From contig MTSL01000149.1 in NCBI GenBank assembly GCA_002794465.1, positions 1 to 64,000 on the forward strand: 64,000 nucleotides of DNA, written 5' to 3'. How positions within the stretch are numbered: position 1 is the stretch's first letter; the number at the start of each line of letters is the position of its first letter. Below are positions 1 to 9,307 of this stretch, piece after piece. This DNA is from Paramicrosporidium saccamoebae. Lineage: Eukaryota > Rozellomycota. The notes under the pieces are model-generated. The model was not told the DNA's origin. It saw only the letters and a list, made by a program, of their open reading frames with translations, and ran no database searches. A program made the position numbers and the translations under genes.

Positions 1-128
1 GCATGTACAGACCAAGGATAACACCCTTTTCACTAGAACAAGATTAATAAGCTTCCGATTTTGTTTATATTCTTTCCATCAATAGGAATCAACCAAAGGT
101 ACATTACCTTTGCAAGTGTCTGATTGGT

Positions 129-218
129 TCATACCTCGACAATGCGCATTAAACCAATCATAGTAGCTACAAAGTCCGCCAAAAGAGCACCCGCACCAAT
201 CTGCATCCAGTGACGCAT
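129..218 (-). CDS. possible small membrane-protein exon, unidentified
   Basis: A short minus-strand reading frame of 29 codons begins MRHWMQIGAGALLADF and reads as one hydrophobic segment (about residues 5-25) ending MRIVEV. It is preceded in frame by codons for GAHQYK, so it may be the last exon of a small membrane protein whose first exon lies just upstream (around 219-250). The first GTATGA after the hydrophobic stretch supplies the stop, or could be a splice donor leading to the left. I do not recognise the family. The other frame through the same bases gives a Cys-rich 60-residue translation that looks less natural. Support is only the hydrophobic pattern, so the call is weak. Confidence 0.25.
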   Translation of the reverse strand: MRHWMQIGAGALLADFVATMIGLMRIVEV

Positions 219-304
219 CTTGTACTGGTGCGCACCCTTCTCGTTTCACTTCACACCTCATATCTAATCACACAGGTACATCTTGGTCGATCGATCCTAA
301 TGCA

Positions 305-830
305 ATGGGTAGATTAGGCTTTAAACGGATGGGTTCCAAGAAGAGCGGTAACACTAGTGATCGACCGCTACAGACCCCTTCTACCGGGCCCGGGGAACCC
401 AAAAATACATCCTCATCGCACCTCAAGCTAGAGGAGGTTGCAGTGTCTGGTAGGGCGTCCCCCATGAAGGGCGGCCTCAGCCCCGCGGATCCCTCGCGTT
501 CCGCATCTGCCAACACAATAGACACCCAGAAGACTAAGGAAATTATGGGCAAGGTGGATGTGGCTACCAAGACCATGGAGCAGAACATCCAGGCGGCTAC
601 ACAGCGTGGCGAATCCCTGAATGAGCTGCAGGACAAGTCCCGTACACTTACATATGTAGACTAATGATTTAGAGGCGGTGGCAGAGTCATCAAAGCAGTT
701 TTCAAAGAATGCCAAGACGGTGAAGAAGAATCTGTGGTGGAAGAATATGAAGTTTACATTGATCATTGTGTTTGTCGTGATATGCCTCGCGGCAGGCATT
801 GGAGTTGTCGTATGGCTTCAGTCAAAGTAA
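305..830 (+). CDS. R-SNARE, VAMP/synaptobrevin family (164 aa, one 31-nt intron)
   Basis: Vesicle R-SNARE that pairs with Q-SNAREs to drive membrane fusion. Exons are 305-641 and 673-830. The intron (642-672) has GT...AG ends and a CTAAT branch-like site, and removing it joins the SNARE helix. An unstructured Ser/Pro/Lys-rich N-terminus (about 1-75) precedes the SNARE motif (about 78-138), which has the zero-layer Arg in AATQRGESLNEL. A Trp-Trp-Lys juxtamembrane motif and a single tail-anchor segment (LIIVFVVICLAAGIGVVVWL) follow. There is no longin domain, so it is of the short Snc1/VAMP2 type. A related R-SNARE lies 140 bp downstream on the same strand, suggesting tandem duplication or a paired arrangement. 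Family assignment is firm; which transport step it serves is not visible. Confidence 0.9.
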
Positions 831-971
831 CAAGTTCCAATTAGTAGAAATCTGATTTCAATAAAGCCCCTCATAACTACAGACCTGAAATTAGGGAAGA
901 TTGCAGAATGTATCCGCCTCTTTAAGATTACTATTCGGATCTGATTGGCCCGTCAAATAAATACACTTCTG

Positions 972-1388
972 ATGGACAGTGGTTTCGCCCCAGACCGCCG
1001 TTCTCCAAATCTGGTCTATGAACAAGCCTCAGATTCTACAAGCAATCTACACCCCAAGCAGTTTCGACCAGCTGATCTCCCTTCCCCCGGAGATAGCTCT
1101 GAGAAGACGCGGGCCTTGCAAAAAAAGGTTACCTATCTTTCTCGGACCATGCATCACAACCTACAGGCGGCCATGCTTCGTGGTGACGATCTAGTGGACT
1201 TGGGGCGGAAGGCGGGCGAACTGGAGCTGGGCAGTAAGGCCTTTGTGAGAGCTAGTACGACCGCGCATCGAAAAATTTGGTGGAACGAACAGCGATACCG
1301 GAGGATAGCATTGGGTGCTTTGGTTCTATGCACAGGTCTACTTATACTATGGATCATTATAAGACACTATTTACCATTTCCGTTCTAG
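972..1388 (+). CDS. second R-SNARE, VAMP-like (138 aa)
   Basis: Tail-anchored R-SNARE adjacent to the VAMP gene. The reading frame extends upstream to 945, but the first ATG is at 972. An N-terminal disordered part (1-55) is followed by a SNARE helix with the zero-layer Arg in QAAMLRGDDLVDL, then KIWWNEQRYRR and a terminal hydrophobic anchor rich in Leu/Ile (about 115-133). The IWWNEQ segment mirrors LWWKNM of the upstream gene, supporting common descent. The sequence is otherwise strongly diverged, so this is an old duplication or a different VAMP class. A CCAAT box in reverse orientation (GATTGG, 943-948) lies about 25 bp before the ATG. No intron is needed. Confidence 0.82.
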   Translation: MDSGFAPDRRSPNLVYEQASDSTSNLHPKQFRPADLPSPGDSSEKTRALQKKVTYLSRTMHHNLQAAMLRGDDLVDLGRKAGELELGSKAFVRASTTAHRKIWWNEQRYRRIALGALVLCTGLLILWIIIRHYLPFPF

Positions 1389-1414
1389 TGTAAAGATTAA
1401 TTAAATACCATTTA

Positions 1415-1886
1415 ATGGGAAATGAACTGTACCGGCGAGACCCGTACAGGGAAAGGGACAGGGACAGGGACAGGAATAGACGCAGGAGCAGAAGTCAAAG
1501 TAGAGACAGGAATAGGTCAACAGAAAGACATCGTCCTTACCATCGACGTGACTACACAGACGGGCATGACGAGTACCGCCATCAGGAGCGACGCAGACGA
1601 AGCCCCTCTCCGTCCAAGACTGTTGTAGATGTAACCAAAGTAGATGCCGATGATGAAGAGGCCATTGCCCGAGCAATGGGGTTTGGGGGCTTTGCTACTA
1701 CAAAGGTATCATTTAGTAAGTGGCTGACGTTAGGGAAAAAAGGTTGCCGGCAATGTTGTGGGAGCAGTGGACAAGAAGAAAAAGAAGACTGAATATAGAC
1801 AGATCCTGCACCGAAAGAAGCTCTATGAAATACCGTTAACACGGCAACAAGCAGAAGAGAAGCAGCAGGGCGTCCCTCCTGAATAA
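1415..1886 (+). CDS. U4/U6.U5 tri-snRNP 27 kDa-like protein (SNRNP27 family)
   Basis: Predicted spliceosomal tri-snRNP protein of 147 aa. Exons are 1415-1705 and 1734-1886, with a 28-nt intron (1706-1733) whose removal yields the family C-terminal block: MGFGGFATTK, then GKKVAGNVVGAV, then KTEYRQILHRKK. Residues 1-65 form an Arg/Asp/Ser-rich RS-like domain partly encoded by GGGACA repeats. The human 27K protein has the same plan: an RS N-terminus and a conserved C-terminus with a KYRQYMNR-like motif. The gene starts only 26 bp after the upstream SNARE. The C-terminal tail (LTRQQAEEKQQGVPPE) differs from the usual GGFNRPLD ending. Confidence rests on the MGF-FxTTKGK block. Confidence 0.82.
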
Positions 1887-2354
1887 ATCTGTCTCCATCC
1901 GTAAAATGCATGCTAACAAGTACAGACACTGGGCTTTTGCGTCGCAATGTGGAGTGATTGATGTAAGATTTTTTGAGACTCGAGGACCCGATGAAAATTC
2001 AGGAGCATGCAATGTATAAAAGCGGGAGGGTCATCAAGACTGAGAGATTCAATGGATAGTCAGAGACACACGTGTAAAGTGGTGCATTGACCTGACCACT
2101 ATCATGTTAGCGAGTCTATCCACCAATCGAGCCCACTGCTGCCTTAAAGCAGATAGTAGTGATCAAACCTGCTCCCGCTCCCATGATCCTGTCCATCGCT
2201 CATCACACACACAAATACAAAATTTAGTGATACAGTATTACTCTTCTCACGCACATAAGTATCGTGTCGCAGCACTACTCAACCGCAAAAGGCAAGGGAA
2301 TCTTAATAGAGGTATCATCCAATCAGAACACTCCGTTACCCCTGATTAGTCCCG
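1887..2354. other. intergenic region upstream of HSP90
   Basis: No credible coding exon was found. A TATAAAA-like element lies at 2015-2021 and a CCAAT box (CCAATCAG, 2319-2326) sits about 110 bp before the HSP90 ATG. Short open frames at 2104-2349 and 2264-2488 lack codon character and overlap the HSP90 promoter. Confidence 0.5.
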
Positions 2355-2367
2355 GAATTTTCCAGAA
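2355..2367 (+). promoter_or_regulatory. heat-shock element (three nGAAn units)
   Basis: GAATTTTCCAGAA has three contiguous, alternately oriented 5-bp units (GAA, TTC, GAA with 2-nt spacers), the canonical HSF1 binding site. It is 17 bp upstream of a TATA box and 67 bp upstream of the HSP90 start codon. Confidence 0.85.
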
Positions 2368-2383
2368 CAGCACTGTGGGGGTC

Positions 2384-2389
2384 TATAAA
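2384..2389 (+). promoter_or_regulatory. TATA box of HSP90
   Basis: TATAAA in the context GTCTATAAAGG, 45 bp before the ATG and directly downstream of the heat-shock element. The short distance implies a 5' leader of only about 15-25 nt. Confidence 0.7.
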
Positions 2390-2433
2390 GGCACCAGGCA
2401 AGCCCCGAACGGCACAACATCATATACGACAAA

Positions 2434-4557
2434 ATGCCGGAACCGAACACTGAGACTTTTGCCTTCCAGGCTGAAATTAACCAGCTGATGAGCCTCATCA
2501 TCAACACTTTCTATAGCAACAAGGAAATTTTCCTCCGTGAGCTTATTTCCAACTCGTCGGATGCCATCGACAAGGTCCGTTACCAGTCCCTGACTGACAA
2601 GTCCAAGCTCGATACTTGTCCCGAGCTCTTCATACATATTATTCCCGACAAGGCTAACAAGACCTTGACTATCCGTGACTCTGGTGTTGGTATGACCAAG
2701 GCTGACCTGGTCAACAATCTCGGAACCATTGCTCGTTCCGGAACGAAGCAGTTCATGGAGGCTCTCCAAGGTGGCGCTGATATCAGCATGATTGGGCAGT
2801 TTGGAGTTGGTTTCTACTCTGCCTACCTGGTTGCTGACAAGGTTGAGGTCATCACCAAGCACAATGACGACGAACAGTACATTTGGGAGTCATCTGCCGG
2901 TGGTCACTTTACCATCACCCGCGATACTGTCAACCCCTCCATTGGACGAGGAACCATTATGCGTCTCGTGATTAAGGAGGATCAGCAAGAGTACCTCGAG
3001 GTTGCTCGCTTAAAGTCCATTGTCAAGAAGCATTCCGAGTTTATCAACTACCCCATCTACATTGAAGAAGTTAAGGAGAAGGAGGTGGAGCAGGAAGAAG
3101 AGGCAAAGGAGGGCGAAGAGGCAGTCGAGGCAGTCGAGGAAAAGGATGAAGAGAAGACTGAAGAGGAAGAGGACGAAAAGACTGAAAAAGACGAAAAGAA
3201 GAAAAAGACTGTCAAGGAGAGCGTCAAGGAGATGGTTCTTCTTAACAAGACCAAGCCACTCTGGACCCGCAATCCTGAAGAGGTCACCGAGGAAGAATAT
3301 GCCTCCTTCTACAAGGCCTTCTCTAACGACTGGGAGGATCATTTGGCTGTCAAGCACTTTTCGGTTGAAGGTCAGCTTGAATTCCGGGCCATGCTCTTCG
3401 TCCCTAGCCGTGCCCCCTTTGATCTTTTCGAATCCAAGAAGAAGCGCAACAACATTCGCCTCTATGTCCGACGTGTGTTCATCACTGATGACTGCGAAGA
3501 GTTGATCCCTGAATGGCTGAGCTTTGTGAAGGGTGTCGTTGACTCTGAGGATCTTCCGCTGAACATTTCTCGTGAGATTCTTCAACAGAATAAGATTTTG
3601 AAGGTCATTCAGAAGCATCTGGTGAAGAAGTGTCTTGAAATCTTCACAGAGATCGCCGAGAACAAGGAGAAATTCACCAAGTTCTACGAAGCCTTTGGCA
3701 AGAACATTAAGCTTGGAATCCACGAGGATGCCGCCAACCGGGAGAAGCTTGCGGGTCTTTTGCGTTTCCATTCCACCAAGGCTGCCGACGAGATGGCCTC
3801 CTTCAAGGACTATATCACTCGCATGCCCGAAGGCCAGAAGAATATTTACTATATCACTGGAGAATCCAAGGCTGCGGTGGAGCGCTCCCCCTTCCTGGAA
3901 GCTCTGAAGAAGAAGGGATTTGAGGTTCTCTTCATGGTTGATCCCATTGATGAGTACATGGTCCAACAGCTCAAGGACATTGAGGGACACAAGCTTGTCT
4001 GTGTAACCAAGGAAGGTCTCGAACTTGAGGAGACTGAGGAGGAAAAGGCCGCCGAGGAGGACAAGAAGAAGGACTTTGAGACTGTCTGTAAAAAGATTAA
4101 GGAAGTTCTTGGTGACAAGATTGAGAAGGCTGCTGTATCTAAGCTTCTTAGCCGCTCTCCTTGTATTCTTGTGACTAGCGCCTTTGGATGGTCTGCCAAC
4201 ATGGAGCGCATCATGAAGGCCCAGGCACTCCGTGATAGCTCAATGGCTGCGTACATGAAGAGTAAGAAGACTATGGAGATTAACCCCGATCATGCCATCA
4301 TCAAGAGCATCAAGGCTCGCGTTGAGGAAGACAGTGAAGACTCCACGACCAACGACTTGATCCATCTCTTGTACGAAACTGCTTTGATCACATCTGGCTT
4401 CACTCTCGAGGATACTTCTGACTTTGCCAGCCGTATCCACCGTATGATTAAGCTTGGTCTGGGCATTGAGGACAGTGCCGAGGAGGCCGAGACAGAGGCT
4501 ATTCAACCTACACCTGCGGCTGTTCCCGCCGATGCCAAGATGGAAGAGGTCGATTAA
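2434..4557 (+). CDS. hsp90: cytosolic HSP90 molecular chaperone (707 aa)
   Basis: ATP-dependent chaperone dimer that matures kinases, receptors and PIKK complexes. It is an intronless 707-aa frame. The N-terminal GHKL ATPase domain (1-210) carries [20 protein letters not shown] and the [14 protein letters not shown] lid. A charged linker (about 210-265) is built from Glu/Lys runs. The middle domain contains the catalytic-loop region [12 protein letters not shown]. The C-terminus ends in MEEVD, the TPR co-chaperone docking signal of cytosolic HSP90s, which excludes ER (KDEL) or mitochondrial forms. An HSE and TATA box directly upstream make heat induction very likely. A long leucine-rich frame on the opposite strand (3010-3990) is a shadow of the charged linker. 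Confidence 0.98.
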   Translation: MPEPNTETFAFQAEINQLMSLIINTFYSNKEIFLRELISNSSDAIDKVRYQSLTDKSKLDTCPELFIHIIPDKANKTLTIRDSGVGMTKADLVNNLGTIARSGTKQFMEALQGGADISMIGQFGVGFYSAYLVADKVEVITKHNDDEQYIWESSAGGHFTITRDTVNPSIGRGTIMRLVIKEDQQEYLEVARLKSIVKKHSEFINYPIYIEEVKEKEVEQEEEAKEGEEAVEAVEEKDEEKTEEEEDEKTEKDEKKKKTVKESVKEMVLLNKTKPLWTRNPEEVTEEEYASFYKAFSNDWEDHLAVKHFSVEGQLEFRAMLFVPSRAPFDLFESKKKRNNIRLYVRRVFITDDCEELIPEWLSFVKGVVDSEDLPLNISREILQQNKILKVIQKHLVKKCLEIFTEIAENKEKFTKFYEAFGKNIKLGIHEDAANREKLAGLLRFHSTKAADEMASFKDYITRMPEGQKNIYYITGESKAAVERSPFLEALKKKGFEVLFMVDPIDEYMVQQLKDIEGHKLVCVTKEGLELEETEEEKAAEEDKKKDFETVCKKIKEVLGDKIEKAAVSKLLSRSPCILVTSAFGWSANMERIMKAQALRDSSMAAYMKSKKTMEINPDHAIIKSIKARVEEDSEDSTTNDLIHLLYETALITSGFTLEDTSDFASRIHRMIKLGLGIEDSAEEAETEAIQPTPAAVPADAKMEEVD

Positions 4558-4665
4558 AGACGAATTAATAAGAATATATGTGTGAGCATCTCTCTGGACC
4601 AGGGGATTCCAATAAAGGGCTAATAAAAGGTCTTTACTACAAACTTTACAGAACAAGCGCTCGTA

Positions 4666-5799
4666 ATGTCACGATTTGGAAAAGTCTTTCAGCCGAGCGT
4701 CACTTATTCTGCAATTTCCAACGTCCTGAAATCATTTCGATTCTCAACTCCAGATGAGAAACAGATGGCATGCCGATTTGCAGGTCGGGTCCTGAACAAT
4801 GTAGCCAAAGTTTAGCGTGGTAAACAACACATAGCCTGAGACAATGACCATGGCAAAGACAAAATTACGAGCGGCGGATGATTCAATATTGAACCAGATT
4901 CTAGAATTCAGAGCATCCCTACCGGTAGAGTGAGGATTCTTTGTTAACTCGACAGAAATTGTCCTGGAGACATCCGGTGGAGACAATGACCAAGGAGGTG
5001 CTAATAGAGCGCTTTAGTGATAGACGACTGGAATGTCGACGTCTGACTGATGGTCAACTCGGTGCAGATGTACAGGATTATGTAGCATGTATTTCGGATT
5101 ACTAAGCGGTAGCTGATTTCGAGGGAGCGAGTTCACAAAATGGACGGCCAGGAATCATTACAAAGAAGACTCCAAGACAATTTGACTGCGTATGGATTGT
5201 TTCATCCAGTGACTGGCAACTACCCGCTGACTGTGATTTATGTTGCCCTCAGAGAATCTTTTCCGCCGACTATAAGCGTACGGTCCTATGGGCACCCTGA
5301 GCAATAGGATATATTTGATCGTTCCGTTAGTGCAAGTCCCAGCTTTGCCGTGTTTTATTCAATCTCGCTTTGTCACATGGGAGCTAAAGGACTTGGACTG
5401 GGAAACAAGTTGATCATGTCAATGTTGCCAATGCTCCGAGCTCAGTTTCCCTCAGTCGGACACTTTCAGACACTGTCACCAATCTACAATTTTGAAAGGT
5501 GGCTCGCGATCAAGTATCCTGATGCATCGCCGACAAATCTGCTGTCTGCCTGTGAGCAATACCTAAGCGACAATTTCCAAAGGACATCAGAGGTTGTCGA
5601 TTCAGTTGCAAGCTTTCACTACAACAATGGAGCAGTCCTCAAAAGCGTCGTTCCCGATGCAAACCCCATGTATTTCAAGTGACATATTCATTTTATCGGT
5701 AGGGCTAAAAGTTCATTTGGAATGATGGCCAGCTATCTATATGAGCCTGAAAAGCTGATGGAGAGGGTCACACTCCGCAGAAGAAAGAGTCCTGTTTGA
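4666..5799 (+). CDS. malonyl-CoA decarboxylase, short form with five introns (327 aa)
   Basis: Converts malonyl-CoA to acetyl-CoA and CO2. The model has exons 4666-4800, 4835-4924, 4956-5081, 5113-5277, 5308-5678 and 5703-5799, with introns of 34, 31, 31, 30 and 24 nt; their sum stays in frame. The C-terminal half matches the family clearly: LISRERVHKMDG (the VH of EAVH), YPLTVIYVALRE, FYSISLCHMGAKGLGLG with the catalytic Ser of YSIS, FQTLSPIYNFERWL, and ASFHYNNGAVLKSV with the catalytic His. Splicing the last 24-nt intron adds AKSSFGMMASYLYEPEKL, which restores the conserved end. The protein is about 120 residues shorter than typical enzymes (430-490 aa), with most of the N-terminal helical domain missing, and no peroxisomal SKL is seen. 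Exons 1-3 are less certain than exons 4-6. Confidence 0.82.
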
Positions 5800-5881
5800 G
5801 GGCTAGCCATCTTTATTAGCTTAAGAGGTGATGGAGGAGACTACACTCCGCAGGCAAAAGAGCCCTGTTGGCTAGTCCAGC
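5754..5881 (+). repeat. imperfect direct repeat spanning the MCD stop codon
   Basis: Two copies of a roughly 55-bp sequence, starting near 5754 and 5827 (about 73 bp apart), share TGATGGAG, ACACTCCGCAG, AAAGAG, CCTGTT and GGCTAG. The first copy encodes the last residues and stop of malonyl-CoA decarboxylase; the second is non-coding and ends just before the makorin gene. Confidence 0.75.
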
Positions 5882-5922
5882 ACAATAATAAAGATGACCG
5901 GGGATTCAGTGAAGCCAACGAG

Positions 5923-7140
5923 ATGAATAATCACTCAGAGGCTTGGCAAACCGCGACCAACGCAAAAATGACAAAACCAAGAGACCTGAATCGAGAGGGC
6001 GGGTACATTGTGGCCAGTGATTCAAAAGGCGGTATCCCGTGCCGCTTCTTTGCACAAGGACACTGCGCTGCCGGGCCTGCTTGCACCTTTAGTCATACTA
6101 TTTCAGACACACAACCCTGCAAATTTTATTCCAGCGGAGGTTGTAAATTTGGAGACAAGTGTGCACTCTCCCACGTTCAACCCTGCGAGGATCCGCGTGC
6201 TGTCGTCCAGAGTGTCAAAATACCCACGGTAAACAGAGTTCGGAGCGACGAGTCTATGGAAAAGGACATGCTGCCATCAGATTTGCTGGAGCAGCTTAAT
6301 ATCGGCGATCAGAAGCCATCTACTTCTCTTCCCTTTGGGTCCATTTCGTTTGCAAAGTCTGCACAGCTCAGAGTTGAGCCGGGCCCCCCTTCATGTTTTG
6401 TCGCAAGTCGTTCAGCAGAGTCCAGCCTTTCGCCAATTCCGCCTACTCTGCCCGTCTCAGTCCTTGCTAGTAGCAGCATGTCAAGCGATCTCTGTGCTTT
6501 TGCAATGGTGGGAAAGTGTCGCTTTGGAAGCACTTGCAAGAACATTCACGGGCTTCAGTGTCCACGATGTCTACGCTACTGTCTGCATCCCCACGATATT
6601 GAGAAGAATGAAGTGCACATTGAGGAGTGTCTTGGAAGAGATGACGTTCCGTCACCAGACTTTATGTACGCTATTGAATGTGGCATCTGCCTTGAGAAAA
6701 TTGCCTTGAAGGATGATCCCCGCTTTGGGTTACTAAACTGCGACCATGCGTTCTGTCTGAGCTGCATCAGAACCTGGAGAGGAAAGCACACTATGCACGA
6801 TCTGGCCACAAAATCCTGCCCCCTATGTCGGGTAGTGACGTATTTTATCATTCCGTCATCAACTTGGACTACGGGAATAGAGGAGAAGCAGAGAATTATT
6901 GAAGCATACAAGAAGAAACTGGGTGAGATTGATTGCAAGTATTTTTACTATGGTGACGAGGTGTGTCCTTTTGGGGGCAGCTGCTTCTACGCCCATCGGT
7001 ACCGCAGCGGAATACTCAAGGAAAAGGCTGCTCTTAGATCTTATATTGACCAGAATGAACAACACAAGGTCGTTCGCGAGACGAGGCTGTGCGACTTTAT
7101 CGACTTTCAAATGACAAAGTCTAAAAATAAAACAAAGTAA
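5923..7140 (+). CDS. makorin-type E3 ubiquitin ligase (405 aa)
   Basis: RNA-binding RING E3 ligase. Domain order is diagnostic. Two CCCH zinc fingers lie near residues 40-85 (CRFFAQGHCAAGPACTFSH and CKFYSSGGCKFGDKCALSH). A third CCCH finger lies near 190 (CAFAMVGKCRFGSTCKNIH), followed by the makorin-specific Cys/His segment (CPRCLRYCLHPHD). The C3HC4 RING spans about 248-306 (CGICLEKI ... CDHAFCLSCIRTWRG ... CPLCR). A final CCCH finger follows (CKYFYYGDEVCPFGGSCFYAH). All metal ligands are present. The frame is intronless and 405 aa is within the usual makorin range. It starts 42 bp after the repeat downstream of the decarboxylase and ends 51 bp before the TBC/TLDc gene. Confidence 0.95.
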   Translation: MNNHSEAWQTATNAKMTKPRDLNREGGYIVASDSKGGIPCRFFAQGHCAAGPACTFSHTISDTQPCKFYSSGGCKFGDKCALSHVQPCEDPRAVVQSVKIPTVNRVRSDESMEKDMLPSDLLEQLNIGDQKPSTSLPFGSISFAKSAQLRVEPGPPSCFVASRSAESSLSPIPPTLPVSVLASSSMSSDLCAFAMVGKCRFGSTCKNIHGLQCPRCLRYCLHPHDIEKNEVHIEECLGRDDVPSPDFMYAIECGICLEKIALKDDPRFGLLNCDHAFCLSCIRTWRGKHTMHDLATKSCPLCRVVTYFIIPSSTWTTGIEEKQRIIEAYKKKLGEIDCKYFYYGDEVCPFGGSCFYAHRYRSGILKEKAALRSYIDQNEQHKVVRETRLCDFIDFQMTKSKNKTK

Positions 7141-7191
7141 ATTGTCGTAAATCCCGAATAGGTCGTTGATAATTGTGGCTGCGCCATTTCA

Positions 7192-8758
7192 ATGATTAGT
7201 GGTCTTTTGGTTTACTTGCGACGGGCTACAGGCCAGTATCCATTTGGCGACCTGGACGATGCAAAATGGCGAACTGAATTCGAGCAAATATTTGCAAGGG
7301 TCGACAAACCGCGCTTACTGGTAGAGTTTGTGCGGAGCGGCATCCCAAGCAGCCTCCGTGGCTGGACATGGTGTAAAATTCTGCAAACTAACAAAGTGCC
7401 AAGTACGAATTGATTGCTTTCTGACTTGTCGTATAGTGCATTTAAAGAACTTTCAGAGTGAGCTACAAAGATTGTTTGGAACGAGTTATCCAGAGCATTT
7501 TCAGCCACCATGCTTTGGAAGTCAGTTGGACCTGAAAGATATCCTCCATCTCTCAGAGTCGGAAAAGAACATTATCAACAAACTGCTTTGCATCGTTGGC
7601 GATACACATCCACAATTGGAATTCACCCCCTTGGTGCCGGCCATTGTGGCGGTCTTATCAAAGAGGCTGGAGCCAGATTCTGTCCTCGCATGCATGGCTG
7701 CTATGATTGAGGGCCACTCTATCCCGGCGTCTAAGAAGCAGGACTGGGCGTACTTTCCCCTGCATCGGCGCGACTACCTTGTCTTTGAGCGTGTTTTTGA
7801 AGATTTGCTGCATAATTATGTGCCAAAAGTGGCAAGACATGTAATGAAGGTACAGCTGCTGGTGCCCGAGTTTGTTCCGCCATGGGACAAAATATTGTCT
7901 TGCTTCCTGCTGGGCATCCTCCCTCGAGATATCATATTCCGCATCTTTGACATGTATCTAGTGGAGGGCTACAAGATGATTCTGCGATTTGCCATTGCGC
8001 ATGTTATCATTAGGCAAGGCGATGTTCTTGCCACTTCGAGTCCGACACACATTACCGAGTCGTTGCTGAAGCCTGTAAAATACTCCCCAGAGCTACTTGA
8101 AAAGTACCTCAAGACAACCATGTCAGTCAAGTTTGATCGCTCCATCATCCAGAGATACCGAAATAGACGGAGGAAACAGTCGATTGAAGATTTCGATGCC
8201 GAGGACAAGCTGTTGATTTTTCAAAGACCCCTTCCACAACTAAATAGACCATCCAGCTTCATGCGGGACGTGGACTGGACGGCACTCTGGAGCTGGATTC
8301 CCGCACGGTTTCGGCTTTTAAACCTCGATCTAGCATTTACAACGGCCGAGCATGGTCGACACATGTCAACGCTTGTGGAGAGATGCAGAAATAACGAACC
8401 CGTATTGCTATTGATCGAGACAATGTCCGGCAAGGTTCTCGGTGCGTTTGTATCAAAGGCCCTATCTTTTTCCCACGGACCTGCCTTTTACGGTACCGGG
8501 GAGACCTTTCTCTTTGGGATTAAACCCAAAGCTGTTAAATATGAATGGAAGATCAAGTCCGGGAGCACAGCCTTTATATGCATTACGGATACCTTTCTCG
8601 CTATGGGTTCCGGATCGGACTTTGGATTATGGGTTGATCGTTTCATGACGCAGGTCACCAGTGCATCCTCAGTGACCTTTGGCAACGAGCCGCTGCTTGA
8701 TCGCAACATTCCTGAAGATCTCCAAATCTACTGTATGGAGGCCTTTTTATTTGTATGA
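7192..8758 (+). CDS. TBC-TLDc domain protein, TBC1D24-like (510 aa)
   Basis: Exons are 7192-7402 and 7437-8758; the 34-nt intron (7403-7436) joins ...NKVPS to MHLKNFQSELQRLF in frame. The N-terminal half (about 45-260) is a Rab-GAP TBC-like domain: VRSGIPSSLRGWTWCKIL, then WAYFPLHRRDYLVFERVF, and LLGILPRDIIFRIFDMYLVEGYK. The usual catalytic IxxDxxR Arg finger is not evident, as in TBC1D24, so GAP activity is doubtful. The C-terminal part (about 325-510) is a TLDc domain (RNNEPVLLLIETMSGKVLGAF, YGTGETFLFGI, FGLWVDRF), associated with V-ATPase regulation and oxidation resistance in other eukaryotes. The combination suggests a membrane-trafficking or V-ATPase role; that is inference. Confidence 0.88.
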
Positions 8759-9307
8759 ACCGCGCAATATTGTTGAATGAAGAAGGTTTAGTTATTATGT
8801 GGCGCATTTGTCGTGTAGTCAGGAGGGAGGGGGAAAATACCTCATACTCTGCCACTGCTATTTATTCAGGAGCCAAGGGGTCGCGTAGTGGGGCTCATAC
8901 CACCAAACTTGTCAGGCGGGAAGGGGATTGGTTTACTGCTAATCCTATAACAGTATGGATACGCACCTCACTGTCCTCAAATACTCGGCTATCAATTCAC
9001 TCTAGCACATAAATATACATTTTCTCCAAACTAGGGAACTATCCTCAAATGCCCACCTAATCAATCCTTTACGTCACAAAGGGAATTAGTTTATCATCGA
9101 TTTGTAAGCCTATTTAGAGTTTCCTAAATTACCTGATAATAATCCTGAACTAGTGTCGATATCAATCTTCCACTCTACCACACACTATGCTATTTTTTAT
9201 AATAAACTATTATCCACTGCAATTCGATATACCTTCCAGATTGGGTAACAGTGTCATGCCAATGTATTTTGGCTTTATTAAGCGCGCCGAACACGCTCTC
9301 GGACAAC
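8759..9307. other. intergenic region between TBC/TLDc and acyl-CoA oxidase genes
   Basis: An 85-codon frame overlaps the upstream stop (8755-9012) but shows no recognisable motif. The rest is AT-rich and holds a partial repetition of a GTCAGG(A/C)GGGA motif near 8820 and 8910. I see no gene here. Confidence 0.5.

Noticed and set aside
2104-2488. Short plus-strand frames before HSP90
   Set aside because: They overlap the CCAAT/HSE/TATA promoter and show no protein-like composition.
3010-3990. 326-codon minus-strand frame opposite HSP90
   Set aside because: It is the antisense of the HSP90 middle domain and charged linker; the Leu/Phe runs mirror GAG/AAG codons, and no motif is present.
4744-4986. 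80-codon minus-strand frame with a hydrophobic segment
   Set aside because: It lies opposite exons 1-3 of the malonyl-CoA decarboxylase model, which has stronger support from splice-consistent family motifs.
8755-9012. 85-codon plus-strand frame after the TBC/TLDc gene
   Set aside because: Overlaps the upstream stop codon, contains no recognisable domain and no neighbouring splice pattern.
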